64,000 nt of DNA from Pseudoalteromonas sp. Scap06 (GTDB taxonomy: Bacteria; Pseudomonadota; Gammaproteobacteria; Enterobacterales; Alteromonadaceae). Position 1 is the stretch's first letter, and each line of letters opens with the position of its first letter. The translations under genes and the position numbers were made by a program. Under the pieces are notes generated by a model that saw nothing but the letters and a program-made list of their open reading frames with translations, was not told the origin of the DNA and searched no databases. Below are positions 29,089 through 37,854 of this stretch, in pieces. The DNA lies in contig NZ_CP041330.1 of the NCBI RefSeq assembly GCF_013394165.1, forward strand, positions 3,154,501 to 3,218,500, written 5' to 3'.

Positions 29089-29400
29089 GTGATTATTAAA
29101 ATTATTATTGTTCTACTGTTATTATTTATATTGTTTAATTTATTTCGTGCTTTATTTATTATGGTGTCGGGAAAAACCAATGGACGCCCCATGTCTCACT
29201 TTTTAGGGCGTCGGGTGTTATTTTCTGTTGTGGTATTAGTGATGGTAATTGCCGCACTAAAGCTCGGTTTAATTACGGCAAATCAATCACCTTTGCCCAC
29301 TACAGTACATATACAAAAACAAACAAACATAGCCAAACAACATCAACAAAATGCCAGTACCACGCCGCAGCTTGAAACGCGAAGTGCTTATTTTTTGTAA
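29089..29400 (+). CDS. DUF2909-type twin-helix membrane protein on the opposite strand
   Basis: A 103-residue protein starting at GTG. Two helices (about residues 3-26 and 45-65) flank a basic loop (SGKTNGRPMSHFLGRR), the pattern of DUF2909 proteins found in cytochrome oxidase loci; their function is unknown. Family members are normally about 70 residues. Here residues 71-103 are encoded antisense to the last 33 codons of coxC, and this tail is not hydrophobic. It is the only plus-strand gene within the oxidase block. Confidence 0.75.
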   Translation: MIIKIIIVLLLLFILFNLFRALFIMVSGKTNGRPMSHFLGRRVLFSVVVLVMVIAALKLGLITANQSPLPTTVHIQKQTNIAKQHQQNASTTPQLETRSAYFL

Positions 29401-30175
29401 AGTGGCCTTTTAAAATCCGTAGGAAAACGATTAATAAAATAATGGTACCTAAGGTGACATGCATACCGTGAAAACCGGTTAGCAAAAAGAAGGTATTACC
29501 GTAAATTCCCGCATCAAGGGTTAAATTAAGGTCATTATAAGCATAAATATATTCTTCTACTTGGAGCCCTAAAAAGCATACTCCCAGCAAAATAGTTACG
29601 CCTAAAAACACCTTAAGTGGAGTACGTTTGTTATTTTCCATCGCTACATGAGCAAAATGCAGAGTTACCGACGACGCTAATAAAATAAGGGTATTTATCA
29701 GTGGTAACCCTTGCCAGCCCATTGCTTGCGTCGTGGTGCCCCCAGGGGTATTTAACAATGGCCACACAGCCTCAAAAGTAGGCCATAACACTTCGTTAGT
29801 CATGGCGTTATTATCGGCGCCTCCAAGCCAAGGTACAGAGAACATGCGAGCATAAAAAAGGGCGCCAAAAAAGGCCATAAAAAACATGACTTCTGAAAAA
29901 ATAAACCAGCTCATACCTTGCCTGAATGAGCGATCCATTTGGGCAGAATATAAACCTTGATGCGACTCTTCAATCACATTTTTAAACCAGCTAAACAGCA
30001 TATAAAGCAATACGGCAATACCCACATACAGTATGTAAATACCACTGCCTCCCTCTTTACCCATATCCATAACTGTTAAGGCTGCCCCTACCGCAATAAA
30101 AAATAGCGCCACTGCGCCAACTATTGGCCATGGGCTTTGATCAGGTACATAATAATGTTCATATTTTTGATTCAT
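29300..30175 (-). CDS. coxC: Cytochrome c oxidase subunit III
   Basis: Seven-helix core subunit of the heme-copper oxidase. The 291 residues include SEVMFFMAFFGALFYARM, NTLILLASSVTLHFAH, FHGMHVTLGTIIL and the C-terminal AAAWYWHFVDVVWLCLFVFV. It follows the ctaG gene after 35 bases. Its final 101 bases overlap the convergent DUF2909-type gene on the other strand. The C-terminus is of normal length, so coxC itself is not extended. Confidence 0.96.
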   Translation of the reverse strand: MNQKYEHYYVPDQSPWPIVGAVALFFIAVGAALTVMDMGKEGGSGIYILYVGIAVLLYMLFSWFKNVIEESHQGLYSAQMDRSFRQGMSWFIFSEVMFFMAFFGALFYARMFSVPWLGGADNNAMTNEVLWPTFEAVWPLLNTPGGTTTQAMGWQGLPLINTLILLASSVTLHFAHVAMENNKRTPLKVFLGVTILLGVCFLGLQVEEYIYAYNDLNLTLDAGIYGNTFFLLTGFHGMHVTLGTIILLIVFLRILKGHFTKNKHFAFQAAAWYWHFVDVVWLCLFVFVYVL

Positions 30176-30210
30176 TTCATTTGCTCCTAGTTTTTCACTA
30201 GTTTTATAAG

Positions 30211-30741
30211 CTAGTTATTACTGGCTACTAACTTCTCGCTAATATCAAATACGGTATAAGACAGAGTTAACTCCTCCACATCACTGGGTAACTCAGTATC
30301 AACATAAAAAAGTAATTTAAACTCTAACTCCTCGCCAGCCTTCAAAGGTTGCTGGTCAAAGCAAAAACACGCTATTTTGTGTAAATATTTAGCTGCTTTG
30401 CCCGGTGCTACCGAGGGGATAGCCTGCATCACTTTGTCTTCATTACTGTTGTTTTTAGCGCTAAACATAACCTCACGCATGGCCCCTGGTTTTACATCTA
30501 CACTGTATTCTTTAGATTTAACCTCAAAAGGCGCACCACTTTGGGCATGGGTGGTAAAACTAACGCTGACTTCTCTATTCTCAGTAACCAAGGTACTTTG
30601 CTGTGCTTGTTCTAGCGAGGGCTTACCATTAAGCCCGGTTATATCGCAAAACACGTCATATATAGGTACCATGGCAAATGCAAAAGCAAACATTGCAATG
30701 CAAATAACCACCAGCTTTTTTAATAACGGCAAGTGAGTCAT
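30211..30741 (-). CDS. ctaG: CtaG/Cox11 copper chaperone for the CuB site
   Basis: Cox11-type proteins insert copper into the CuB centre of subunit I. The 176-residue protein has one N-terminal helix (LVVICIAMFAFAFAMVPIYD) and a periplasmic domain with the conserved Cys of YDVFCDITGL and the copper motif IACFCFDQQPL. Its ATG overlaps the coxA stop by one base (TAATG), so translation is probably coupled. Confidence 0.95.
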   Translation of the reverse strand: MTHLPLLKKLVVICIAMFAFAFAMVPIYDVFCDITGLNGKPSLEQAQQSTLVTENREVSVSFTTHAQSGAPFEVKSKEYSVDVKPGAMREVMFSAKNNSNEDKVMQAIPSVAPGKAAKYLHKIACFCFDQQPLKAGEELEFKLLFYVDTELPSDVEELTLSYTVFDISEKLVASNN

Positions 30742-32333
30742 TATTTAATGTCCGGCGGCGTTGAGAACGTATGATATGGCGCTGGTGAATCAACGTCCCA
30801 TTCAAGCCCTTCTGCCCCATCCCAAACTTTTGCAGGCACTTTATCGCCCCCTTTTGCACATTTATACACAACAACAACGAACAGTAATTGCGATAAACCA
30901 AAGGCAAACCCACCTATACTAATAATGGCGTTAAAGTCAGCAAACTGCAGTGCATAATCTGGAATTCGACGTGGCATACCAGCTAACCCCACAAAATGCA
31001 TTGGGAAAAACAGCACATTTACACTTACCAAGGACAACCAAAAATGCCATTTTGCCAAAGTAATATTGAACATATTTCCGGTCCATTTTGGCAACCAATA
31101 ATAAGCCCCCGCCATAATAGAAAATACCGCGCCCGTCACCAGCACATAATGGAAGTGTGCAACTACAAAGTAGGTGTCGTGGTATTGAAAATCAGCAGGT
31201 GTGATCGCCAACATCAATCCCGAAAAACCACCTAAAGTAAACAGCACAATAAATGCGATACTAAACAGCATCGGCACTTCAAAGCTAATAGAGCCACGCC
31301 ACATAGTTGCTACCCAGTTAAATACTTTTACGCCGGTAGGTACCGATATCAACATAGTCGCGTACATAAAAAACAACTCACCCGCCACGGGCATACCTGT
31401 GGTAAACATATGATGCGCCCACACAATAAAGCTCAACAAGGCAATCGAAGAAGTGGCGTACACCATAGAGGCATAACCAAATAGTTTTTTACGTGAAAAA
31501 GTAGGAACAATCGTAGAGATAATGCCAAAGGCAGGCAAAATCATAATATAAACTTCAGGATGACCAAAAAACCAAAATATATGCTGGAACATTACCGGAT
31601 CGCCACCACCAGCGGCGTCAAAGAAGCTGGTCGCAAAGTATTTATCGGTGAGTACCATAGTAACTGCACCAGCAAGTACCGGCATTACTGCAATAAGTAA
31701 AAAAGCCGTGATCAGCCATGTCCACACAAATAACGGCAGTTTCATCCATGTCATACCCGGAGCACGCATATTCACTATGGTGACCACCACATTAATGGCA
31801 CCCATAATCGAACTGATACCCATTATATGTACCGCAAATACAAACATTGCTGTGTTGTCGTTACTATAAGTGGTGGAAAGCGGAGCGTAAAAGGTCCACC
31901 CAAATGCAGGACCGCCACCAGGCATAAACAGTGACGCTAACAAAATCAAAAACGCAAATGGTAAAATCCAGAAGCTCCAGTTGTTCATTCTCGGTAATGC
32001 CATATCTGGCGCACCAATCATTAACGGAATCATCCAGTTTGCCAATCCAGTAAATGCAGGCATTACTGCACCAAACACCATGATTAAACCGTGCACTGTG
32101 GTCATTTGATTAAAAAAGTGAGGATCAACCAATTGTAAACCCGGCTGAAATAACTCAGCCCGAATAACCATGGCCATTGCTCCACCAATCAAAAACATGG
32201 TGAGAGAAAAAATTAAATATAAGCTTCCGATATCTTTATGGTTGGTTGTAAATAACCAGCGCTTAAAGCCTGTTGAAGGTTGATGGCCATGATGAGCCTC
32301 ATTGGAATTAGGTTGTTCTGCAATGCTACTCAT
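30741..32333 (-). CDS. coxA: Cytochrome c oxidase subunit I
   Basis: Catalytic subunit carrying heme a and the heme a3-CuB centre. The 530 residues and 12 helices are normal. Visible are the heme a ligand region [13 protein letters not shown], the [13 protein letters not shown] segment with the His-Tyr crosslink, the CuB histidines in [10 protein letters not shown], and [14 protein letters not shown] with the a3 ligand. The HPEVY motif and the proton-pathway pattern place it with A-family aa3 enzymes. One-base overlaps join it to coxB and ctaG. Confidence 0.98.
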   Translation of the reverse strand: MSSIAEQPNSNEAHHGHQPSTGFKRWLFTTNHKDIGSLYLIFSLTMFLIGGAMAMVIRAELFQPGLQLVDPHFFNQMTTVHGLIMVFGAVMPAFTGLANWMIPLMIGAPDMALPRMNNWSFWILPFAFLILLASLFMPGGGPAFGWTFYAPLSTTYSNDNTAMFVFAVHIMGISSIMGAINVVVTIVNMRAPGMTWMKLPLFVWTWLITAFLLIAVMPVLAGAVTMVLTDKYFATSFFDAAGGGDPVMFQHIFWFFGHPEVYIMILPAFGIISTIVPTFSRKKLFGYASMVYATSSIALLSFIVWAHHMFTTGMPVAGELFFMYATMLISVPTGVKVFNWVATMWRGSISFEVPMLFSIAFIVLFTLGGFSGLMLAITPADFQYHDTYFVVAHFHYVLVTGAVFSIMAGAYYWLPKWTGNMFNITLAKWHFWLSLVSVNVLFFPMHFVGLAGMPRRIPDYALQFADFNAIISIGGFAFGLSQLLFVVVVYKCAKGGDKVPAKVWDGAEGLEWDVDSPAPYHTFSTPPDIK

Positions 32334-33475
32334 TATTTAGCCTCCCCATCAGCATCCAGTGCCGCTTGTATTTCGCTTGGTTGAATTACCTCTCCGGTGT
32401 CATTACCCCATGCGTTACGCTTATAAGTAATAACGGCTGCTATCTGCTTAATAGATAATTGCTTTGCGAAAGACTGCATCGCTGTACCTGGTTTACCATG
32501 AAGTAAGATATCGATATGACCTTTGATATCACCTATAACTATTGGGCTGCCTTTAAGTGCTGGAAAAACACCCGGCAAACCTAAACCTGTAGGTTGATGA
32601 CACGCTGCACAGCTCGCCATATAAACTTGCTCACCAAGAGCCATCAGCTCCTCTTTTGGTACCACTTGATCTAATAACGCAGCGTCTGCTTCAGCCGCTT
32701 TTTGTTTAGCTTGTTTAGCTTCTGCCAACCACGTTTTGAAGTCTTCTTCTGTTTTTGCTTCTACCACAACAGGCATGAAGCCATGATCTTTACCACACAG
32801 CTCTGCACACTGCCCGCGGTAAGTACCTACTTCATTAATATTGGTCCATGTTTCGTTAATAAACCCAGGGTTTGCATCTTTTTTAACTGCAAAATCAGGT
32901 ACCCACCATGAGTGAATTACATCATCTGAAGTCATTAAAAAACGAACTTTTTGGTTAATCGGTAGCACTAGTGGCTTATCTACTTCGAGTAAATAATTCG
33001 GGTTTTTATCGGCAAGATTCGTTATTTCATTTTGAGGAGTCGCTAACATTGAATAAAACTCAACGTCCTCCCCCATATACTCGTAATGCCACTTCCACTG
33101 TGATCCAGTAATTTTTATGGTGATATCAGCTTTGCTGGCATCCTCCATCGCAATTAACGTTTTAGTCGCAGGAATGGCCATAACAATTAAGATGACAAAA
33201 GGAATGGCAGTCCAGAGTATTTCTACTTTGGTACTTTCATGAAACTGGGCAGGGACAGCCCCTTTAGACTTGCGATGATGGATGAGTGCCCAAAACATAA
33301 TGGCAAACACGATCACCCCAATCACACAACATATTAAAAATATGGTCATGTGCAGTTGGTATACATTATTACTTATATCAGTTACGCCTTTACGCATATT
33401 ATATTGGCTATTAGCAAGCACATTTTGCGAAAAAACTAACAATATAAGCCACAAGGAAGAACTCAGCTTACCCAT
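32333..33475 (-). CDS. coxB: Cytochrome c oxidase subunit II with fused cytochrome c domain
   Basis: Subunit II accepts electrons from cytochrome c through CuA. The 380 residues contain a signal peptide, two helices (about 42-65 and 85-105), the CuA site [19 protein letters not shown], and a C-terminal cytochrome c domain with the heme motif CAACH and the distal Met in [10 protein letters not shown]. The fused domain marks a caa3-like enzyme, also seen in pseudomonads. It is the first gene of the oxidase operon; a 268-bp mobile-type element lies upstream. Confidence 0.97.
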   Translation of the reverse strand: MGKLSSSLWLILLVFSQNVLANSQYNMRKGVTDISNNVYQLHMTIFLICCVIGVIVFAIMFWALIHHRKSKGAVPAQFHESTKVEILWTAIPFVILIVMAIPATKTLIAMEDASKADITIKITGSQWKWHYEYMGEDVEFYSMLATPQNEITNLADKNPNYLLEVDKPLVLPINQKVRFLMTSDDVIHSWWVPDFAVKKDANPGFINETWTNINEVGTYRGQCAELCGKDHGFMPVVVEAKTEEDFKTWLAEAKQAKQKAAEADAALLDQVVPKEELMALGEQVYMASCAACHQPTGLGLPGVFPALKGSPIVIGDIKGHIDILLHGKPGTAMQSFAKQLSIKQIAAVITYKRNAWGNDTGEVIQPSEIQAALDADGEAK

Positions 33476-33812
33476 GTGACGGCTCCTTTGATGCTATTGC
33501 TGACGCAAAGCGAAGAGGCATACGGCTTAAACGCCCATTCGTTATTTTTATTTTTTATAAGGGTGCTGGAGTTACTAAATGTGTGTGCTCAAAACGACTA
33601 GGCTGTGAGTTATTTTTATTCCAGCTCTTTAATAACTAGTTAAAAAATAAACAATAAGCAAGGTGAGTATGAAAAATAAACAAGAGGTTACTTAAAAAAG
33701 TGCAGCAAAGAAAATAGCAATTAATGAGGTAATTAATCCCAAAGTCAGGGTTAGTAAGGGGTAGCTTGAATAACAGCGGAAAAAATATAAAATTTTATGA
33801 TTTAAAAATAAC
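33476..33812. other. Non-coding leader/promoter region of the cox operon
   Basis: An AT-rich gap of 337 bases between coxB and the MITE-like element. No convincing gene was found; a 39-codon open stretch on the minus strand at 33692-33811 has no ATG, GTG or TTG start. The promoter of coxB must lie here or within the element. No strong operator could be picked out by eye. Confidence 0.5.
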
Positions 33813-34080
33813 TAGGGTCTGTTGACCTTTGCGGATTAAAATTTGTTCAAACTAGGGGCGGTTTAATCGCGGCGCGAGGTTTGTAACCTAGTGGGCTAAG
33901 TCAAAACCGAGCAACAAAGAGTAAATCGCCCCTAGGCAGAATCCTTCGGGCAGCGCCTGTTTGGCATTGATGCTGCGTTATCGCCTATTTATGGGGAATA
34001 ACCACACCACATAGGCTCTGTCTTGCCTAAATACCAAACAGACTGCTGCAAATTCAACCTTGAAAGGTCAACAGACCCTA
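33813..34080. mobile_element. MITE-like element of 268 bp with perfect 18-bp terminal inverted repeats
   Basis: TAGGGTCTGTTGACCTTT at 33813-33830 is the exact reverse complement of 34063-34080. The outermost TA on each side could be a duplicated TA target, as with Tc1/mariner-IS630 type elements. Internal dyads include CTAGGGGCGGTTTA (33852-33865) with TAAATCGCCCCTAG (33922-33935, one mismatch), CTGTTTGG (33957-33964) with CCAAACAG (34034-34041), and GCCTAT (33983-33988) with ATAGGC (34011-34016). It has no long reading frame, so it would need a transposase in trans. It sits between coxB and the lexA terminator. Confidence 0.8.
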
Positions 34081-34171
34081 AAATAAATTTGTTTGTTTAT
34101 AACAATATTTAGCGATTTTTAAAAATAACAAAAAGCGATTCACAAGCAATATCGTACAAAAATAATGCATG

Positions 34172-34202
34172 TAAAAACAGCGCCTAATCAATATTAAGCG
34201 CT
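34172..34202 (-). terminator. lexA terminator
   Basis: On the minus strand AGCGCTTAAT and ATTAGGCGCT (34193-34202 and 34179-34188) pair, with one G-U, around a four-base loop and are followed by five T bases (34173-34177). It is 17 bases after the lexA stop. Confidence 0.8.
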
Positions 34203-34218
34203 AGGTTATGCTTAACTA

Positions 34219-34836
34219 TCACATCCAATCAGCGTTACGAATAACACCCACCGCTAAACCTTCAATATTGAAAGATTCATTTTCCAAATCAACTTCAATG
34301 GCTGAAAACTCGTCATTTTCAGCATGCAGTAATACTTTTCTGCCGGCTTTTTCTAGACGTTTAACCGTAACATCATCATCCACTCGAGCAACAACAACCT
34401 GACCATTTTCAGCTACTTGAGTTTTATGTACAGCGAGTAAGTCGCCATCCATAATGCCAATATCTTTCATGCTCATGCCGTTAACGCGCAGTAAAAAATC
34501 AGCCGCAGGTTTAAACATTAAAGGGTCAATTTTACAGTGGCTTTCTACATGCTGTTGCGCCAATATTGGCTCACCCGCAGCAACTCGACCAATTAAAGGT
34601 AAGCCCAGTTGCTCTGGCTCTTCTTCTTCAACAAGCTGAATGCCCCGACTCGCGCCCGGCTTCATTTTAATCACACCTTTTTTAGCCAGTGCTTTTAAAT
34701 GTTCTTCTGCAGCATTCGCACTTTTAAAACCCAGTGTTTGTGCAATTTCGGCACGTGTAGGAGGCATACCAGTATCTTTAATAAACACTTTGATAAGTTC
34801 GAGTATTTGCGCTTGGCGTTTCGTTAATGGTCGCAT
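34219..34836 (-). CDS. lexA: LexA SOS repressor
   Basis: LexA represses DNA-damage genes and cleaves itself when RecA is activated. The 205-residue protein has an N-terminal winged helix ([24 protein letters not shown] split across residues 27-50), the cleavage bond Ala87-Gly88 in GRVAAGEP, and the catalytic pair Ser122 (NGMSMKDIG) and Lys159 (TVKRLEK). Two operator sites lie just upstream of the start, consistent with self-repression. Neither dinF nor sulA is adjacent. Confidence 0.97.
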   Translation of the reverse strand: MRPLTKRQAQILELIKVFIKDTGMPPTRAEIAQTLGFKSANAAEEHLKALAKKGVIKMKPGASRGIQLVEEEEPEQLGLPLIGRVAAGEPILAQQHVESHCKIDPLMFKPAADFLLRVNGMSMKDIGIMDGDLLAVHKTQVAENGQVVVARVDDDVTVKRLEKAGRKVLLHAENDEFSAIEVDLENESFNIEGLAVGVIRNADWM

Positions 34837-34840
34837 ACAA

Positions 34841-34856
34841 CTGGTTTTCCATACAG
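34841..34856 (-). promoter_or_regulatory. Start-proximal SOS box of lexA, one mismatch
   Basis: CTGG-TTTTCCAT-ACAG on the plus strand matches the LexA pattern CTGT-N8-ACAG with one change in the left half. It begins five bases upstream of the lexA ATG, overlapping the ribosome-site region. Its spacing from the second box is 25 bases, a little more than in E. coli lexA. Confidence 0.65.
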
Positions 34857-34865
34857 TACAATTAA

Positions 34866-34881
34866 CTGTGAGTATATACAG
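34866..34881 (-). promoter_or_regulatory. Consensus SOS box of lexA
   Basis: CTGT-GAGTATAT-ACAG fits the gammaproteobacterial LexA operator exactly, including the AT-rich centre. It lies 30 bases upstream of the lexA start. The remaining 34882-35141 is AT-rich and otherwise shows only the AAGGA ribosome site for the downstream protease gene. Confidence 0.9.
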
Positions 34882-35141
34882 TTATTTTAAAATCGCAAAT
34901 ATAAATTAAGTTAGCTCCACTGATAATAATTAGCTTATCGCACTAAGAATATAACCCGCTCTTAACTACTTAAAATTATTTTTGCACTGATTAAAGCAAC
35001 CCATCAACAGTAAAAATAAAAAATGTATCTTAAAATTTACAACAATGGTTAATTTTAATGAGCGCTAATGTTAATTAATTGAAATAAAAATATTACCGTG
35101 TACACTTTATGTGGACAAAACAAATGTAAAAGGACTATGAA

Positions 35142-36632
35142 ATGAAAAAATACTCACCTTTATTTATTGGGCTCCTATTCAGCGGCTATACACAAGCTCA
35201 AGTTCCGCTTTTTGAAGTGCAATATATTAATGAGCCACAAAGCGTGGCCACACAAACAAGTAATCAATTACAGTTTGGCCAGCCTCTTTTTGAGCTCACA
35301 AATAGCACAAATACCTTTCTTTTACCTGTTAAAGGTAACGACATTGAATTTATAAAAAGTTCAACAAGTTTGTCAGCAACGGGAAGCTTAATTTGGATTG
35401 GTAAAAGTTTAGAAGATGACGAAATAACACTTATTAAATCTGCAAAAGGCATTTCGGGTACTGTAAAAGTAGGTGAACAGATATATAAATTACAACCAAA
35501 TAGGCACTCTGGTCATAATTTCATTGAATTAGATCCCCAAAAGCAGCCAGCTGAACATGCTCCCGACTATAAACAGTCTAATAACTTGGAGTTTATGAGT
35601 GAACAAATTTTAACAGCTCAAAACACTCAATCGGTAATGGCTAACGAAACGCAAAGTAATATTAGTTTATTAGTTTTATATACCCCAGCAGCAGCTCAAA
35701 AATCAGGGGATATAAATAGCTTAATTGATCTTGCGATTGTTGAAACCAACCAAGGTTATCAAAACTCAGGCGTCAACGCAGTTGTTAGCATAGCCCACAT
35801 GAGCCAAATTAATTATACTGAAGCTGCAAACTCAAGTACTGATTTAAATCGTTTAGCAGCTAAGAACGATGGTTATATGGATGAAGCACATACATTACGC
35901 GATCAATTCGGTGCAGATGTAGTTATATTAGTAAATGATGTCAATGGTTACTGTGGCCAGGCCAAAGCCATTGGCGCTAATGCTCAAAGCGCTTTTGCTA
36001 TGGTCGATTATGATTGTGCGACAGGCTACTACTCCTTTGGTCATGAGATTGGGCACTTACAAGGCGCTCGCCATAATCCAGAAAACGATCCTTCAACAAC
36101 TCCTTATTCATTTGGACATGGTTACCAACAACCTCAATCGCAATGGCGTTCAGTGATGGCATATAATTGTCCAGGTAATTGTACACGTATTAATTACTGG
36201 TCGAACCCTAATAAATCATACAATGGAGATGTAATGGGGACTTCGGCAGAACATGACAATGCCAGAGTGTTAAACTTAACTAACCCTATTATTGCAAACT
36301 TTAGATCTTCAACCCCCCCAATTCCTGGTGACAATGTACTCCAAAATAACCAAGCAATTATGGTTAATGGTGCAAAGAATAGCGAAAAATTATTTACATT
36401 TGTAGTACCAAGTGAAGCAACACAAGTTACTTTTAGAACATCAGGTGGTAGTGGTGATGCTGATATATATGTAAAATTTAACGAAACGGCATCCACAAAT
36501 AATTTTGATTGTCGCCCATATAGAAATGGCAATAATGAGAGCTGCAGTGATACTCGCAGTGGAAATTACTCTGTCATGCTCAAAGGCTTTGATGCTTATA
36601 ATAATGTAGAACTGGTCGCTAGTTACCAATAA
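35142..36632 (+). CDS. Secreted metzincin zinc metalloprotease with PPC domain
   Basis: A 496-residue exported protease. Signal peptide MKKYSPLFIGLLFSGYTQAQ, then a propeptide-like region to about residue 165, and a reprolysin/M12-like catalytic domain with HEIGHLQGARH at residues 301-311 (three zinc His and the Glu base). A downstream SVMAYNCPGNC supplies the Met-turn. The last 95 residues (NSEKLFTFVVPSEATQVTF, SGGSGDADIYVKF) are a bacterial pre-peptidase C-terminal domain, often removed after export. Such proteins are usually secreted by type II systems. No operon partner; an AAGGA site precedes the ATG. Confidence 0.9.
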   Translation: MKKYSPLFIGLLFSGYTQAQVPLFEVQYINEPQSVATQTSNQLQFGQPLFELTNSTNTFLLPVKGNDIEFIKSSTSLSATGSLIWIGKSLEDDEITLIKSAKGISGTVKVGEQIYKLQPNRHSGHNFIELDPQKQPAEHAPDYKQSNNLEFMSEQILTAQNTQSVMANETQSNISLLVLYTPAAAQKSGDINSLIDLAIVETNQGYQNSGVNAVVSIAHMSQINYTEAANSSTDLNRLAAKNDGYMDEAHTLRDQFGADVVILVNDVNGYCGQAKAIGANAQSAFAMVDYDCATGYYSFGHEIGHLQGARHNPENDPSTTPYSFGHGYQQPQSQWRSVMAYNCPGNCTRINYWSNPNKSYNGDVMGTSAEHDNARVLNLTNPIIANFRSSTPPIPGDNVLQNNQAIMVNGAKNSEKLFTFVVPSEATQVTFRTSGGSGDADIYVKFNETASTNNFDCRPYRNGNNESCSDTRSGNYSVMLKGFDAYNNVELVASYQ

Positions 36633-36645
36633 TAAGCAAGCTACA

Positions 36646-36677
36646 TAAGCAGGCGTCGTAGTATGGCGACCTGCTTA
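36646..36677 (+). terminator. Possible terminator after the metzincin gene
   Basis: TAAGCAGG at 36646-36653 pairs with CCTGCTTA at 36670-36677 around a 16-base loop that can pair further. No long T run follows, so termination is uncertain. Confidence 0.45.
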
Positions 36678-36782
36678 AATTAAGCTAAAAAAATTTTATT
36701 TGCTATCACTCACGACAAGATTTAAATTTCACCTTAATATGAGCTCAATTTTATATTTTTAAACATTCTTTTAGGAGCGAGT

Positions 36783-37226
36783 ATGAGCATTTGGCATCAA
36801 CCAATTACATTAGAGTTTTGTAAGCAATTAGATCAAGGGATCACTGGCCAAGGCACGCTCATGAAGACCATGGGAATTGAAATCAGTGAAATTGGTGACG
36901 ATTACTTAGTGGCCACTATGCCGGCAATTCCAGAGCATCATAACCCTATGGGTATAGTGCATGGTGGTGCCAATGTAGTGCTTGCTGAAACCGTAGCAAG
37001 TTATGCCGCTAACTTTGTAGTTGATTTCAGTCGATTTTATTGTGTTGGGCAAGAGATAAGCGCCAGTCACTTAAAAGCGTCACGCAACGGCACATTAACG
37101 GCTACCGCAAAAGCTTATCATATAGGTAAACGCAGCTCGGTTTGGGATATTAAAATAACCAATAGCCGCAATGAGCTTTGCTGCGTATCAAGAATGACCG
37201 CAGCAGTAGTCGAACGAAAAGGTTAA
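36783..37226 (+). CDS. Hotdog-fold thioesterase, PaaI/YdiI family
   Basis: A 147-residue acyl-CoA thioesterase-like protein. HNPMGIVHGGANVVLAETVASYAAN carries the conserved HGG and catalytic Glu of the hotdog family; SRNGTLTATAKAYHIGKRSSVWDI forms the later strands. Closest pattern is the YdiI/MenI type, which hydrolyses 1,4-dihydroxy-2-naphthoyl-CoA in menaquinone synthesis, but the substrate cannot be read from sequence and no men genes are near. The ribosome site AGGAG precedes the ATG. It is convergent with the next gene, with one base between their stops. Confidence 0.88.
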   Translation: MSIWHQPITLEFCKQLDQGITGQGTLMKTMGIEISEIGDDYLVATMPAIPEHHNPMGIVHGGANVVLAETVASYAANFVVDFSRFYCVGQEISASHLKASRNGTLTATAKAYHIGKRSSVWDIKITNSRNELCCVSRMTAAVVERKG

Positions 37227-37227
37227 A

Positions 37228-37608
37228 TTACTTTTCCAGAGGGTAAATAGTAACTTCTATGCCTGCGCCAATTGCAGATATGCGTAACAAGGTATCTGCA
37301 TGTAGGGCCTGATTAAAACATTTTGGCGACGTACCCGACTCAAACCCCATATCAAAGGTTCTACGAGAACAACTTAACCATTGCTTTAATGCATTGCGTG
37401 AACACGACTCAATTAGCTCACATAAATGATTAATTGCTTTATCGGGTGTGGTTATTTCACCAGCTACTTCGATGCGTGCCAGTTGGCGGTATTCGTCTTT
37501 ATCATAATGTAAAATGGTTGCGACCTTTTTTAAATCAGCAACTAATACGCTAATATCTTGCTTTGACTCAAGCTCGAGATCTACATTTAAAAATTGAATT
37601 TCCGACAT
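37228..37608 (-). CDS. Conserved-looking soluble protein, unknown function
   Basis: A 126-residue protein without signal peptide or membrane segment. It begins MSEIQFLNVDLELESKQD and has an alternating strand/helix pattern with three Cys (LCELIESCSRNALKQWLSCS). The C-terminal half is hydrophobic-polar alternating (LLRISAIGAGIEVTIYPL). I do not recognise a family. It is convergent with the thioesterase gene and about 250 bases from the divergent PepSY gene. Confidence 0.6.
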   Translation of the reverse strand: MSEIQFLNVDLELESKQDISVLVADLKKVATILHYDKDEYRQLARIEVAGEITTPDKAINHLCELIESCSRNALKQWLSCSRRTFDMGFESGTSPKCFNQALHADTLLRISAIGAGIEVTIYPLEK

Positions 37609-37743
37609 TGTTTCGTATTTATCCTCTAATGGTTACCTTGCAAACTTTAACGCAGTTTTATCGTTATACCAAATCAACACCCTATAAATAGACACTTTAT
37701 CAGTTAATACTCTTATTTTAGGATGTTATTGCGACTTACTATT

Positions 37744-37798
37744 AGCACTATTGTGCTGAAACTCAATTTGAATGCACTAGTGCGACATTTTGTCGCAC
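37744..37798. promoter_or_regulatory. Cluster of three palindromes upstream of the PepSY gene
   Basis: AGCAC-TATT-GTGCT (37744-37757), GCACTAGTGC (37774-37783) and GTGCGACA-TTT-TGTCGCAC (37780-37798) lie in the 246-base divergent gap, the last ending 57 bases before the PepSY start. The third is a perfect 8-bp dyad. No T run follows it, so an operator is more likely than a terminator. The binding protein is unknown. Confidence 0.5.
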
Positions 37799-37854
37799 CC
37801 ACCCTGCCTACCATTCGCGTAAAATGTTTATTAAAAGTAATAAGATAAACACCT

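Noticed and set aside
33692..33811. A 39-codon hydrophobic open stretch on the minus strand beside the MITE-like element, possibly a truncated membrane-protein gene
   Set aside because: It has no ATG, GTG or TTG start, and joining the flanks across the element does not restore an open frame.
34094..34170. Short minus-strand frame of about 31 codons starting near 34170
   Set aside because: No ribosome site or family pattern, and it begins right after the lexA terminator; it looks like chance.
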